The position numbers were made by a program, and so were the translations under genes. Positions 52,642-62,461 of a DNA stretch of 64,000 bases are shown here, one piece after another. Under the pieces are notes generated by a model. It saw nothing but the letters and a program-made list of their open reading frames with translations, was not told where the DNA came from and made no database searches. The DNA comes from Grimontia indica (GTDB lineage Bacteria; Pseudomonadota; Gammaproteobacteria; Enterobacterales; Vibrionaceae): contig NZ_ANFM02000027.1 in the NCBI RefSeq assembly GCF_000333895.2, positions 1 to 64,000 of the forward strand. The letters run 5' to 3'. Within the stretch, counting starts at the first letter, position 1; each line of letters opens with the position of its first letter.

Positions 52642-54078
52642 TCAGACTTCGTCGGTTTCCCAAGCCTGTTTTTTCCGATAAAGCGTTGAAGGGCTGATTT
52701 GCAATAGAACGGCGGCCTTCAACACGTTCCCATCACAATAGGCGATGGTTTTCTGAATGGCTTCCCGCTCAATCTCGCTCAGTGGACGAATGTCAGAATC
52801 AGGTGCTGCGTCTTCGTCCGATCTATCCTCAATAAATTCGGCTTTTACAGGCTCAATCGGTTTCATGGTTTTGGTGATGGATCGGATTTCCTGAACGCTC
52901 AAGGTTTCATTCAAAGGTGGCGGTAACTGTTTTATGGTAACCGCCTCCCCATCATGAAGAACCACTACATTTCGAACCACATTCTGCAACTGGCGGACGT
53001 TGCCCGGCCAGGGGTAATGGCGCAGCACGACTTCTGCCTCGGGGGAAAAACGGGAGAAGAGTTTTCCTTCTTCCTTGGCGTAAGAAACCAGGAAGCTGGT
53101 GGCGATGGAAAGAATGTCATCGCCCCGCTCGCGAAGGGGGGGCATGGCGAGTGGTACCACGTGGAGACGGTAGTATAAATCTTCGCGGAAACGACCTTCT
53201 GCCACTTCTTTCATTGGGTCGCGGTTGGTTGCACACAAAAAGCGAATGTCTACGCTCTCTTCTTTGCTGGCACCGACTTTCTGATAACGTCCCGTTTGGA
53301 TAAATCTCAGCAGTTTTTTCTGCAGTTCTAAATCCATTTCGCAGATCTCATCAAGGAACAGGGTGCCGCCATTGGCTTGTGCCGCCGCTCCCTTTCTGTC
53401 ACTGCTCGCGCCGGTAAAAGCCCCTTTGATATGACCGAAAATTTCGCTCTCCATCAAATCGTGAGGAATAGCGCCGCAGTTCAATGCAACAAATGGTTCA
53501 TCTGCACGAGGGCTCTGGTTATGAATGGCTTCTGCGCATACTTCTTTCCCGGTACCGCTTTCCCCTGTGATAAAAACCGTGGCTTTGCTTGGGGCGGCAG
53601 AGTCGATAATGCGGTAAACGTTCTGCATAGGCAGGCTGGCACCGATAAAACCATGATAGGTCTGCCGCTCAAAGCTGCTTTGTAGGTCTTCCACCAAACC
53701 TTGAAGACGTGCGTGCTCTAATTGATTCTTAATGGTTGTTTTGAGCCTTTCTGCACTGACCGGTTTTTCGAGAAAATCCACCGCGCCTTGGCGCATCAAA
53801 TCGACGGCGGTATTTAGCGTGCCGTGACTGGTGACGATGATAACGGAAGAAGGAATCCCCTGTTTTTTAATCCACTGCAGGATTTCTTCCCCAGGCATAT
53901 CAGGCAGTTTCAGGTCGAGCAAAATCAGGTGGGGCGTGCATTCCTGGAGGTAATCGAGCGCCGCCTGACCGGTTTCGACGCAGGCCAGTTCAACAGACTC
54001 GTTGGCCAGATATTGTTTGTAGAGGTTAGCGAGTGGTAGCGAGTCTTCAATGATCAGGACGCGGTACGTTGACTTCAT
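52642..54078 (-). CDS. sypG: Sigma-54-dependent response regulator SypG (LuxO-like)
   Basis: A 478-residue NtrC-class activator very close in pattern to LuxO and SypG. The receiver has Asp55 (LILLDLKLPD). The AAA+ domain has Walker A GESGTGKE, the GAFTGA loop and DEICEMDLELQKKLLRFIQTG. The C-terminal Fis-type helix-turn-helix reads NVLKAAVLLQISPSTLYRKKQ. It should bind the TTCTCA-N3-TGA sites described here and switch on the sigma-54 promoters of the locus when phosphorylated, most likely by SypF. It follows sypF by 83 bases. Confidence 0.92.
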   Translation of the reverse strand: MKSTYRVLIIEDSLPLANLYKQYLANESVELACVETGQAALDYLQECTPHLILLDLKLPDMPGEEILQWIKKQGIPSSVIIVTSHGTLNTAVDLMRQGAVDFLEKPVSAERLKTTIKNQLEHARLQGLVEDLQSSFERQTYHGFIGASLPMQNVYRIIDSAAPSKATVFITGESGTGKEVCAEAIHNQSPRADEPFVALNCGAIPHDLMESEIFGHIKGAFTGASSDRKGAAAQANGGTLFLDEICEMDLELQKKLLRFIQTGRYQKVGASKEESVDIRFLCATNRDPMKEVAEGRFREDLYYRLHVVPLAMPPLRERGDDILSIATSFLVSYAKEEGKLFSRFSPEAEVVLRHYPWPGNVRQLQNVVRNVVVLHDGEAVTIKQLPPPLNETLSVQEIRSITKTMKPIEPVKAEFIEDRSDEDAAPDSDIRPLSEIEREAIQKTIAYCDGNVLKAAVLLQISPSTLYRKKQAWETDEV

Positions 54079-54161
54079 GTGGGCTTTTTCCTCTTTGTGA
54101 CCGTCGGCTTAGCACGGCAAGCGATGGTTAGTTTTTGTCTTAAGTGTAAGACATATTCGAC

Positions 54162-57100
54162 CTACTGTTCCGTAAAGCCTTTTTCTGCCCGAGTTTCTAA
54201 CGCTTCGAAAGACTTTTCAGCAATATCAGAAATGGCTTGTGCACTTGCGAACGCAAGGTCAAAGCTTTGCTCAAGACAATGCTTTTCGATGTCTCTACAG
54301 AACGCACAAAGCTGTTTGTTGCCATGGGCTGCAGCACTGCTGCCGAGGGTATGTGCTTCAAACTCAAGCGTGTAATGGTCGTTCTCATCTGCCGACTGGG
54401 CGATTTTTTCCACCCGCTGACGGGCATCTTTGATGTAAAACTCAATCAACTCTGGCACTAATTCTGCGGACGTATCTTTGGCTAATTGTGCCAGAGTGGC
54501 TTCATCTACCATTGGTGCGTCGTTATCTATACCGGTATCGGCTTCGGCGTTAACGTCCGCTACGCCTGTTAGGGGTTTGGAGGCCATTGAGAGTGCACTG
54601 TCTGGCGCAGATTTGGGACCAATCCCTGCGTCATTCGGTTGCCAGCGGTTAAGGCAGTCAAGGATGGATTGTCGGGTAAAGGGTTTGGAAACAAAGTCAT
54701 CCATGCCAAGTTCGATAAAGTGCTCCCGATCGCCACGAAGTGCATGGGCGGTAAGGGCGACAATCACGACATCTTTAGCCGGAGTGTTCATTGCACGGAT
54801 TCTCTTGGTGGCTTCCATGCCGTCCATGTGTGGCATCGAAATGTCCATCAAAACAATGTCGTAAGGAATACGTGAAACGGCTTCGACGGCTTCGACGCCG
54901 TTACTGACGATATCGACAGAAATACCGGAGAATTCCATCATGGTGCGCAGCACGATTTGGTTTGCGGGATTATCTTCTGCCACAAGGATGCGCAGGTTAT
55001 CTGAAATATTGGTTGGGTTGATGTCTTGCTTACTCTTGCTGGTTACCTCACCAGATTCCTGCTCATCCGCAATGGCCAACTCAATGGTAAAAGTGAACGT
55101 GGATCCTTTACCCACTTCACTTATCACTGAGATTTGCCCGTTCATCTGACTGACCAACTGACGGCAAATTGCCAAGCCTAATCCGCTTCCTTCATGGGTA
55201 CGGCTGTAGGTGGCCTGTGCCATCGTGAACTCTTCAAACAGGGTAGGGATGTGTTTTTGGTCAATCCCTATTCCTGTGTCTTTCACATCGACCTGAAGTT
55301 GCACCGAATCATGCCGGCGGTGTAAGCATTGAAGGTTGATATTGACGGTGCCAGTGTTGGTGTATTTCACCGCATTGGAAAGCAGATTCAACAGAATTTG
55401 GCGGACACGATCACCATCGCCGACCAAATATTTTGGTACACCGTCTGCGATACGGGAGGTCAGCTGGAGGTTTTTGTTCTCTGCCTGAGGGTAGACGATA
55501 TCGACCGTATGTTCGAACAGGTCATACATGTTGAATGGGTTGTCCTCGAGCGAGAGCTTGCCTGCTTCCATCTTGGAGAAATCAAGAATGTCGTTGATGA
55601 TGGCCAGCAACAATTCACCGGATTCACGGGCGGTTTTCACCAGCTTTTTCTGTAAGTCATCGAGCTCGGTTTCTTTCAAAAGCCCAAGTACGCCAAGTAC
55701 GCCGTTCATTGGCGTGCGGATTTCATGGCTCATGGCGGCCAGAAAGTGGCTTTTTGCTTTATTGGCGTTCTCTGCAGCCTGCTGCATTTCTTTGAGTTTC
55801 GCTTCGCCCCGTTTTTGTTCCGTTAAATCAAAGAAGTGGGCAACATAGTGGCTGAGTTCGCTGTTTTCATCGGTAATGGACGTGATTGACATAAATACCG
55901 GAATGTTATGTCCGGCTTTGTGCCGTAAGCGCATTTCTCCTTCCCAACTGCCTTGGGAATTCAAAATACGCCATATCTTTTTGTGGAAGCCGAGATCTTC
56001 TGGGTTCGCTGTCAGTGAACGGGGTTTTTTGCCAGCGACTTCGCTGCTCTGATAGCCAGTAATGTTCGAGAAGGCAGGATTACTGCGGATGATATGGCCT
56101 TTGTTATCAGCAATGAAAACTGGCTGTGAGGTATCGAAAGCGTGAGCGGCGATTTTAAGTTCTGTTTGGTTCTGCAAACGTTGGGAAATATCGCGGATAT
56201 AGGAAACAAAGATGTGCCCTTTCTGTGTTTTCGCTGCAGAGATGGATATCTCGATAGGAAACTCCCGACCGCTACGACGAATGGCGCTGAGTTCGATGCG
56301 TTGGTTGAGGACTGGGCCTTCACCGGTTTTTAAAAAATGGCGCATACCCTGAATGTGCATGTCTCGCATGGGAGTTGGGACGATGGTCTCCGCCATCGAT
56401 TTTCCGACGATGTCATCCCGATCCCAGCCGAAAATTTGTTCTGCCACCGGGCTGAACTCGATGATGATGCCCTGATCGTTGGCCACGATGATCGCGTCAT
56501 GTGAGGCTTTGTAGATGGCTTCGCTTTGCTCTTCAATCTGGCGCGCTTCAATGTACGAATACTTTTGTTCTTTGAGCGAAGCTTCGAGCTGAGCGTAGCT
56601 TTTATCCAACTTGTCTTTGGTGTTGAGAATATATTCGACGGTGGCGCTGATATCATCGGCGTAATTGACCAGTTTGACATCCTGAGGTGCTGTGTCGGTG
56701 CCTTGCAGATGGTTTAAGCGTTTCAATGGTCGCATTGCGCCGACCATCATAAAGTAGATACTGAATATGGCGATGATGGCGAGCGCCACCGTGCTGAATA
56801 TGATGATTTGCCCTATTTCTGACGATGCTGATTCAAAGTGTTGAGCCTGAAAACCAATCACTGCCTCAACGTTTGGAACCGGGCTTTTTTCGATGGGAAC
56901 CGAAACGGTGGTGACTTTAATGGTGGGATCCCGCGATGAATGAGAGTGAGCCAAAACGTCCTGCCCTTTTTCAATTGTCAGGTACAAAATCCCCGGTTGC
57001 TTGGTGATTTCGTCTGAGATACGTTGCAACCCTTCCAGATCTCCCCGTTCCAAATAAGGCAGGGTGGTCAGCGTGACCAATTGCGAAATATGTGCCTCGA

Positions 57101-57221
57101 GATGATACACATCATCATGCTTTTCTTTTTCCAGCAATGTTGCAGCGAAAGCGATCATCACTGCCAGCCCAATGGCGAAAAAAAGAGCAACGCGATAAAT
57201 AGTTCTAATGCGAATCTTCAA
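54162..57221 (-). CDS. sypF: Hybrid sensor kinase with phosphotransfer domain, SypF-like
   Basis: A 1019-residue multidomain kinase with two N-terminal membrane helices around a periplasmic sensor (about 30-160) and two PAS domains (about 230-350 and 355-470). The kinase core has His499 in AAMSHEIRTPMNG, a receiver domain has its Asp in VLMDISMPHMDG (about 791), and a C-terminal Hpt domain has EAHTLGSSAAAHG (His about 954). The start is TTG at 57221 with GAGG nearby; the next ATG is inside the first helix. It is expected to feed phosphate to SypG and SypE. No second kinase of the RscS kind lies in the complete part of the locus. Confidence 0.88.
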   Translation of the reverse strand: MKIRIRTIYRVALFFAIGLAVMIAFAATLLEKEKHDDVYHLEAHISQLVTLTTLPYLERGDLEGLQRISDEITKQPGILYLTIEKGQDVLAHSHSSRDPTIKVTTVSVPIEKSPVPNVEAVIGFQAQHFESASSEIGQIIIFSTVALAIIAIFSIYFMMVGAMRPLKRLNHLQGTDTAPQDVKLVNYADDISATVEYILNTKDKLDKSYAQLEASLKEQKYSYIEARQIEEQSEAIYKASHDAIIVANDQGIIIEFSPVAEQIFGWDRDDIVGKSMAETIVPTPMRDMHIQGMRHFLKTGEGPVLNQRIELSAIRRSGREFPIEISISAAKTQKGHIFVSYIRDISQRLQNQTELKIAAHAFDTSQPVFIADNKGHIIRSNPAFSNITGYQSSEVAGKKPRSLTANPEDLGFHKKIWRILNSQGSWEGEMRLRHKAGHNIPVFMSITSITDENSELSHYVAHFFDLTEQKRGEAKLKEMQQAAENANKAKSHFLAAMSHEIRTPMNGVLGVLGLLKETELDDLQKKLVKTARESGELLLAIINDILDFSKMEAGKLSLEDNPFNMYDLFEHTVDIVYPQAENKNLQLTSRIADGVPKYLVGDGDRVRQILLNLLSNAVKYTNTGTVNINLQCLHRRHDSVQLQVDVKDTGIGIDQKHIPTLFEEFTMAQATYSRTHEGSGLGLAICRQLVSQMNGQISVISEVGKGSTFTFTIELAIADEQESGEVTSKSKQDINPTNISDNLRILVAEDNPANQIVLRTMMEFSGISVDIVSNGVEAVEAVSRIPYDIVLMDISMPHMDGMEATKRIRAMNTPAKDVVIVALTAHALRGDREHFIELGMDDFVSKPFTRQSILDCLNRWQPNDAGIGPKSAPDSALSMASKPLTGVADVNAEADTGIDNDAPMVDEATLAQLAKDTSAELVPELIEFYIKDARQRVEKIAQSADENDHYTLEFEAHTLGSSAAAHGNKQLCAFCRDIEKHCLEQSFDLAFASAQAISDIAEKSFEALETRAEKGFTEQ

Positions 57222-57278
57222 AGCGGGCCTCTGCTTACAAATATGAGCTTGGTGGCATAAAAAATGAGCGATTTACTG

Positions 57279-58820
57279 TCAGTCTAGTACAGGCTCGGCA
57301 TATTCCAACAGCACAATGGTGGCATCGTCTCGGTGCCAATCTCCATAGTTATCAAAAACCTGCATAACATGCTGAACAGCCTCTCCGACGGGTAATGAGC
57401 GCGTGTTTTCCAGTTCACGCATCACCGCTTTCTCGAGTACCTGTCGACTCTCCGTGGAGTCTGCCGCCTCAAACAAGCCATCGGTATAAAGCGCAATGCG
57501 CTCTCCTGAACTGAGTCTCGAGGTCAGGGTTTGGTAGTCTGCGCCATAGAGCACGCCAGGCATTATGCCGCCGACATCCATCAGTTCAGCGCCTAGTACG
57601 CTGACTTTAATTGGTGGAGGATGACCAGCGGTTGCCATCGATAAGGTGGCATTGTCGTAAAGCGCGACAGAGCAGCAGGTTAAGATGACCTGTGAGAGCA
57701 AATTATCGTCCATTGCGCAGTCGGAAAGACGGCTTAATAGCGTGCCGCATGGGTCACTAGTGTCGTCGACGTGATACATCAATCCGCGCAGGTAGCCGCC
57801 ATAGGCGTAAGAGAAGAATTTGGCTGCCACATCATGGCCCATCACATCGACCATGTTGATCATCAGGAAATCATCCGTGTTGCGATGCAATACCAAATCG
57901 CCACCCCCAATCCCGGTATTTCTGGTGGCAATCGCAATTTGCCAGTTGCGGGATTCTGTTGGCAGTGACGGGGTCAAAGAGTGCGTAATTCTATGGTTTA
58001 CCTTATCGGTAAGCTGGCGATAGATCTGCTCTGAGCGGTGTAATACCCTTCGAGCGCTTTGTACCAACGCGGATTTGGTGACAGGTTTGAGGATATAGTC
58101 ATCAATCCCCAATCCCATGGCGTTGTCCCGCACTTCCTGGCTGTCCGCATAGGTGAGGAAAATGAAAGGGGTGAGCAGGGTATTGGTTTGTTTATGGAGT
58201 GCTCTTTTTAGGTCTAACCCGTCCATACTGGGCATACGAATATCAGAAATCACCAAATCAACGTGGTTATTCATTAGGAACTGCAGGGCTTCCTGACCAT
58301 TTGCGGCTTCAGAAACCTTAAAGTGTTCGGAGAGATACGCGCTGATCAGGCGACGCTGGCTATCATCGTCCTCAACAACTAATACGCTGGGCTTAGTCGC
58401 GACCTGTTGTATCTTCCATTTCAGTGTGAGGCGGTTGGCACCAAATGTGGTGCGTTTCACGTATTCGAGTCCGTCGGTCAGGCTGTGGATCAGTGCAAGT
58501 CCTCGGCCGCCCTCTTTTTCTTCAAAGGTATCGAGTGATTGTACCCGGTCCGCCAAGGTTGGGTCCCAGTATTCGCCGTCATCCTCAATGTGCAGCATCC
58601 AGGCACCGTCAACACATTCCAGAGAGACGGCAATAAAGGTTGGGTGAGGCTCTGTGTGCTCTATCAGGTTAGCGGCCGCTTCAGAAAAACAGAGTTGGAT
58701 TTTGTTGGAAAGGTGATCAGCCACGCCACGTTGCTTGAGTGTGTCGCCTAAGTGCTTTCGTGTGCTACTCACTTTAGCGAGTGTAGCGGGGCGGCATTCT
58801 TCCTTTACCACGGAGACCAT
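57279..58820 (-). CDS. sypE: SypE-like regulator: RsbW-type kinase, receiver and PP2C phosphatase
   Basis: The 513-residue protein has three parts. An N-terminal RsbW-like serine kinase has Asn51 in FSEAAANLIEH. A central receiver domain has Asp193 in LVISDIRMPSMDG. A C-terminal PP2C/SpoIIE-type phosphatase includes MINMVDVMGHDVAAKFF and IALYTDGLFEA. This is exactly the layout of V. fischeri SypE, and the residue numbers agree with those I recall as important there (Asn52, Asp192). It would phosphorylate or dephosphorylate SypA depending on its receiver state. It starts three bases after sypD. Confidence 0.92.
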   Translation of the reverse strand: MVSVVKEECRPATLAKVSSTRKHLGDTLKQRGVADHLSNKIQLCFSEAAANLIEHTEPHPTFIAVSLECVDGAWMLHIEDDGEYWDPTLADRVQSLDTFEEKEGGRGLALIHSLTDGLEYVKRTTFGANRLTLKWKIQQVATKPSVLVVEDDDSQRRLISAYLSEHFKVSEAANGQEALQFLMNNHVDLVISDIRMPSMDGLDLKRALHKQTNTLLTPFIFLTYADSQEVRDNAMGLGIDDYILKPVTKSALVQSARRVLHRSEQIYRQLTDKVNHRITHSLTPSLPTESRNWQIAIATRNTGIGGGDLVLHRNTDDFLMINMVDVMGHDVAAKFFSYAYGGYLRGLMYHVDDTSDPCGTLLSRLSDCAMDDNLLSQVILTCCSVALYDNATLSMATAGHPPPIKVSVLGAELMDVGGIMPGVLYGADYQTLTSRLSSGERIALYTDGLFEAADSTESRQVLEKAVMRELENTRSLPVGEAVQHVMQVFDNYGDWHRDDATIVLLEYAEPVLD

Positions 58821-58823
58821 ACG

Positions 58824-59531
58824 CTATATCTCCAACGATAACAGATGGCTACTGAAAATAGATTTACGTAGCCTTTGGGTGATTTTCGGGAATCGTTTGG
58901 ACAGCCTGCCGACCTCGCGAAGAATTTCCGTCTTCAGCGACGGATTATTTTTGTCGTTCATCACACAGCCCAATAGGTGGCCGCCCGCATCATGTAATTT
59001 CTTCACTGATTCGGACGCCTGAGCTTCTGTGGTTTGCCCTGACATCACAACCAGAATGGTTCCGTCCGACGCGGACGCGACCCTTTCGGGAGGAATGTTG
59101 TTGGCGTTCAAGCGCGCCATCGGCGAGGTGTCGAAGATGATGAGATCATAGTCTTTGTGCCACTCTTCGACGTACGCTTCTAAAGACCCTGGGCGACGAA
59201 GCTCCATGATGGTTTCGCGCTTGGACGGTGCAATGATCCCAGTGAAGTAAGTGCTTTCACCATCCACGCCCACTAGTTCAGGGTTAGGCAGGTAATGATT
59301 GTCATACGTCGTGACCGTCATGCCCTGACTGACGAGGCTGGGGTGGTAAAGGTTCAGGTCAACCACAAGGGTAGACTGCCCAGCCAGCAGGGAACGGTGT
59401 GCAATGGCAGAAGCAAGAGAAGTCACACCTTCGCCTGATTCCGTGGCGGTGATGGTCAGGGTTTTGTAATTGTTGCGAACGATCTGAAAGTAAATGCGTT
59501 CGATCTCGACGTTGAGCGGCGAAATAAACAT
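58824..59531 (-). CDS. sypD: SypD-like CpsD/CapB-type ATPase with atypical Walker A
   Basis: A 235-residue cytoplasmic MinD-like protein of the CpsD/CapB type found with chain-length proteins. Walker A' (LVVDLNLYHPS) and a Walker B-like DLIIFDTSPMARL are present. The P-loop reads ESGEGVTSLAS, so the usual lysine of GKS/T is a valine. There is no C-terminal tyrosine cluster. It may therefore lack normal tyrosine-kinase activity. The ATG at 59531 overlaps the sypC stop by one base and has AGGA upstream. The likely partner is SypO. Confidence 0.85.
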   Translation of the reverse strand: MFISPLNVEIERIYFQIVRNNYKTLTITATESGEGVTSLASAIAHRSLLAGQSTLVVDLNLYHPSLVSQGMTVTTYDNHYLPNPELVGVDGESTYFTGIIAPSKRETIMELRRPGSLEAYVEEWHKDYDLIIFDTSPMARLNANNIPPERVASASDGTILVVMSGQTTEAQASESVKKLHDAGGHLLGCVMNDKNNPSLKTEILREVGRLSKRFPKITQRLRKSIFSSHLLSLEI

Positions 59532-61630
59532 CACAATATTCCTATCAGTGCGGCGATACCGGCTATTTGGAACAGGTCGGTAATCCCTTGGCGGATTTTT
59601 TCTGCGGTGCTTTCATCCTTGCTGGGTATATAAACGGTATCACCGGCGCGAAGCACGGGCAGATCCTGAAAACGGGCGGTTCGGCTGAATTCTGAAAGAT
59701 TGAAAGTTCGCGCCTGATCTCGGCAGCAAGAGAGGTTCACGACGGTGATCTTCTCTACATAGGCATTGTTGGAAGTGCCTCCTGCTTCAGCGAGCAAGTC
59801 CAGAATAGTCATATGATCATCGAAGCTATAGCGACCGGGTTTGTTAACAGCACCCAGTACGCGGATGGTTTCTTCTTTCGGACGATCCAACCAGTTGCGA
59901 TCTTTTTCTGGAACATAAATGGTGTCGCCGATATTCACTTCTGGCAGCAAATTCGCATCACCGGTTTCGAAAAACAGGGCAAGGTTGAGGCGACTGACGC
60001 GGGCATGTTTTCCGTCTAAGTGCGTGATACGAATATTATGTATATCGGCATCAGTGGTTGGGCCGTCCGCGGCGGAGAGGATGTCGAGAAAGTGCATTTC
60101 TTCAGTGAAACGGTAGCGCCCCGGCGCGCCGACCTGACCGAATATGTAGATGGAGCTGTCTGAGCTCTGACGAATCCATTTGGACTTGTTGTCCGTCGGA
60201 TCATCTGGCAAATCATGGACCCTGACGGTCGAGCCGGCACGAATCTCTGGTAATTCGCTGTCAGGTCGTCCTTCGTTGATGAAGGTATCAAGGTTCAGCA
60301 CGTAGGTTTTAGTGCGATTCCCTCCAATGGGCGTGACGACTTCAATACGGCTGGTATCGGCGCGTGACGTGGGACCACCAACATGGGCGAGTAAATCCAT
60401 CAGCGACATTTCATCTGACCATTCAACCCGGCTGGGTCTAAGGACTTCCCCGATCACGCGGACGGCACGGGTAGGTGATACCTTTAGCCAGGATTTTTCA
60501 TTTAAATCCAGTTTCTCTGGCACAAAGATAGCGTCACCCGGCAAGATCTTAGGCATGGCATCTGTCATTCGTCCTTCCGAGAACAAGGTGAGGTCGAACG
60601 GAACGTTGGTGCCGTTTCGTCGGATAATACGGATTTGCCGACTTTCAGCGAAACGTGTGGGGCCTCCCGCATTAGCAAGAATATCAATAAAGGTAGCGCC
60701 TTCTTTGCCTTCGTAAGCACCCGGCTTGGCGACTTCACCCATCACATACACAGTGTTGGAACCAGCTTTGATTTCCTCTTCCTGCTTAGGCACAAAAATC
60801 GTCGCGCCTGCCACAATGTTTGGTAGAAGGCTTTCATCACCTGAGTCTAGATAGCGTTTGAGGTCGAAGATTTTTGGCTCGTTGTCAGAGATAACGCGGA
60901 TTTGTTCCACTGCCGCGTAGCGGGTCACGCCGCCTGCACGCATCAGCATGTCCACCAAGTTGTTTTCCTCTTTGGCGGAGAAACTGCCGGGGCGCAGTAC
61001 TTCACCAAACACCTTGATGGCTTCTCTGTCTTCTGCGGCATCACCGGAATCAGCTAGTGCAGTAGGGTCAAACGTTTGTTCAATGTTGCCAATCATTGGA
61101 GAGGCAGGCACAAACAGGGTGTCCAGCGAGCGCAGTTCAGGTAGCAGGCTTGAATCGCCGGTATCGAGAAATTTCTTGTAGTCAAAAGTAATCACTTCGC
61201 CGTTTCGGCGCAGCTGAAAGCGGTCTAATTGAGCACCGGCACGCAGGCCGCCTGCGGCATACAGCGCCATTTGCACTGAGGCATTTTGGTTTAGCGTGAA
61301 CTCACCTGGTTCTTCCACGTAGCCCTGAATGGTGACGAGGAGCTGTCGCTTACTAATGAACACTTGCAGAGAGGACAGATCACGGAACACAGCGCCAAGC
61401 GTTTCTTTCACTGCGACATCCAGCTCAGCTTCTGTCATGCCGTTGGCTTCAATCATGCCGACTTCTGGGAGGGTGAGCCTTCCCTGACGATCAACCTGAA
61501 ACTCTTTGTTGAGCGTGACTTCGCCGGGCAACATGATGGCAATCTGATCACCCACCTGCACACGATATTCGTCCGCGGTCGCTGAAACGCTGACCATCAG
61601 CAGAAAAATGAGGGTGATGAAACGGGTCAT
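59531..61630 (-). CDS. sypC: Outer-membrane polysaccharide export protein with six SLBB repeats, SypC-like
   Basis: A 699-residue Wza-family protein. It has a signal peptide (about 19 residues, ending ATA), then a polysaccharide export domain (YRVQVGDQIAIML), then six SLBB repeats. The repeats are marked by G-x-V-x-x-P-G followed by an AGG or ADG turn (for example FGEVLRPGSFSA, MGEVAKPGAYEG, LGAVNKPGRYSF). A hydrophobic C-terminus (FQIAGIAALIGIL) ends it. The signal peptide has no lipobox cysteine, unlike Wza. It would form the outer-membrane channel. It overlaps sypB by four bases. Confidence 0.9.
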   Translation of the reverse strand: MTRFITLIFLLMVSVSATADEYRVQVGDQIAIMLPGEVTLNKEFQVDRQGRLTLPEVGMIEANGMTEAELDVAVKETLGAVFRDLSSLQVFISKRQLLVTIQGYVEEPGEFTLNQNASVQMALYAAGGLRAGAQLDRFQLRRNGEVITFDYKKFLDTGDSSLLPELRSLDTLFVPASPMIGNIEQTFDPTALADSGDAAEDREAIKVFGEVLRPGSFSAKEENNLVDMLMRAGGVTRYAAVEQIRVISDNEPKIFDLKRYLDSGDESLLPNIVAGATIFVPKQEEEIKAGSNTVYVMGEVAKPGAYEGKEGATFIDILANAGGPTRFAESRQIRIIRRNGTNVPFDLTLFSEGRMTDAMPKILPGDAIFVPEKLDLNEKSWLKVSPTRAVRVIGEVLRPSRVEWSDEMSLMDLLAHVGGPTSRADTSRIEVVTPIGGNRTKTYVLNLDTFINEGRPDSELPEIRAGSTVRVHDLPDDPTDNKSKWIRQSSDSSIYIFGQVGAPGRYRFTEEMHFLDILSAADGPTTDADIHNIRITHLDGKHARVSRLNLALFFETGDANLLPEVNIGDTIYVPEKDRNWLDRPKEETIRVLGAVNKPGRYSFDDHMTILDLLAEAGGTSNNAYVEKITVVNLSCCRDQARTFNLSEFSRTARFQDLPVLRAGDTVYIPSKDESTAEKIRQGITDLFQIAGIAALIGIL

Positions 61631-62436
61631 GGTTGACTCCCATCATCTTTTGAATTGGCGCCAGCTTCGACCAACTCGATAGAAACACGGCGGTTTACGA
61701 GGCGGTTTTGAGGCTCACTGCCTTCAAAAAGCGGGTCGGTAGAACCCACTGCATCGACTGTGATGCGCGAAGGGGATAAACCGAAAATCTGCAGGTAACG
61801 TTTGACCTGAATCGCACGTTCGAGAGACAACTTTTTGTTGGCGGCAGAACCGCCCACTGAATCCGCATGTCCGGTGACATGAAGATTGTACTGAGGCAGG
61901 TCACGGAGCAGATGAGCGGCTTCCGCTAGATGCCCCATGTATTTGGGGTTCACTTCAGGTGAATTAAAGGCAAATTGGTTATCGACATTGAGTAAGGTGT
62001 AGATCTCTGCTGCGAGGTCTGAGGCGTTGCTGTAACCCATCGCAGAAGAAGGCACACAAGCGCCACTGCGCTTCACTGCATCTAGCTGCTTCTCAAGCCT
62101 TTCAAGAGTAGCACGTTGGATAATGATGTCGTTGGCGGCGTCAAATTCCAGTCCGCCATGCAGCTCACGAACAATGCGGTCTTGTAGGCGGCGTGCTTGT
62201 AATACGGTAGCAGGGAAGCAAAGCTCTGCCCCTTCCAGCACAAGAACATCGAGGTGTCTGGCGCCTAACTCCCATTCGAATCGCAAACCATGCTCAGGGC
62301 CGAGAGGTTCATCAGGCATGACGGGAGAGATTGACGAATGATAACCTTCGGCCATACCACCTTGACCGTGGTCAGGAAACGCTGAACAACCAGAGAGCAG
62401 TAGTATCGTGAAGAAAAGTGTAAAGCGGTTTGTCAT
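61627..62436 (-). CDS. sypB: OmpA-domain lipoprotein, SypB-like
   Basis: The 269-residue protein has a lipoprotein signal (LLSGC, Cys17) and a C-terminal OmpA peptidoglycan-binding domain (about 175-262). The domain includes VTGHADSVGGSAANKKLSLERAIQVK and NRLVNRRVSIEL. The middle contains two more cysteines and a helical segment. It should tie the exopolysaccharide export complex to the cell wall. GGGAG precedes the ATG; sypA is 25 bases upstream. Confidence 0.9.
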   Translation of the reverse strand: MTNRFTLFFTILLLSGCSAFPDHGQGGMAEGYHSSISPVMPDEPLGPEHGLRFEWELGARHLDVLVLEGAELCFPATVLQARRLQDRIVRELHGGLEFDAANDIIIQRATLERLEKQLDAVKRSGACVPSSAMGYSNASDLAAEIYTLLNVDNQFAFNSPEVNPKYMGHLAEAAHLLRDLPQYNLHVTGHADSVGGSAANKKLSLERAIQVKRYLQIFGLSPSRITVDAVGSTDPLFEGSEPQNRLVNRRVSIELVEAGANSKDDGSQP

Positions 62437-62461
62437 CCTAATTCTCCCTGGGAAGAAAGCC

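Noticed and set aside
54162-57221. A separate RscS-type kinase or LuxU-like phosphorelay gene within the locus
   Set aside because: The only complete kinase is the single hybrid SypF-like protein, and its Hpt domain is part of the same chain.
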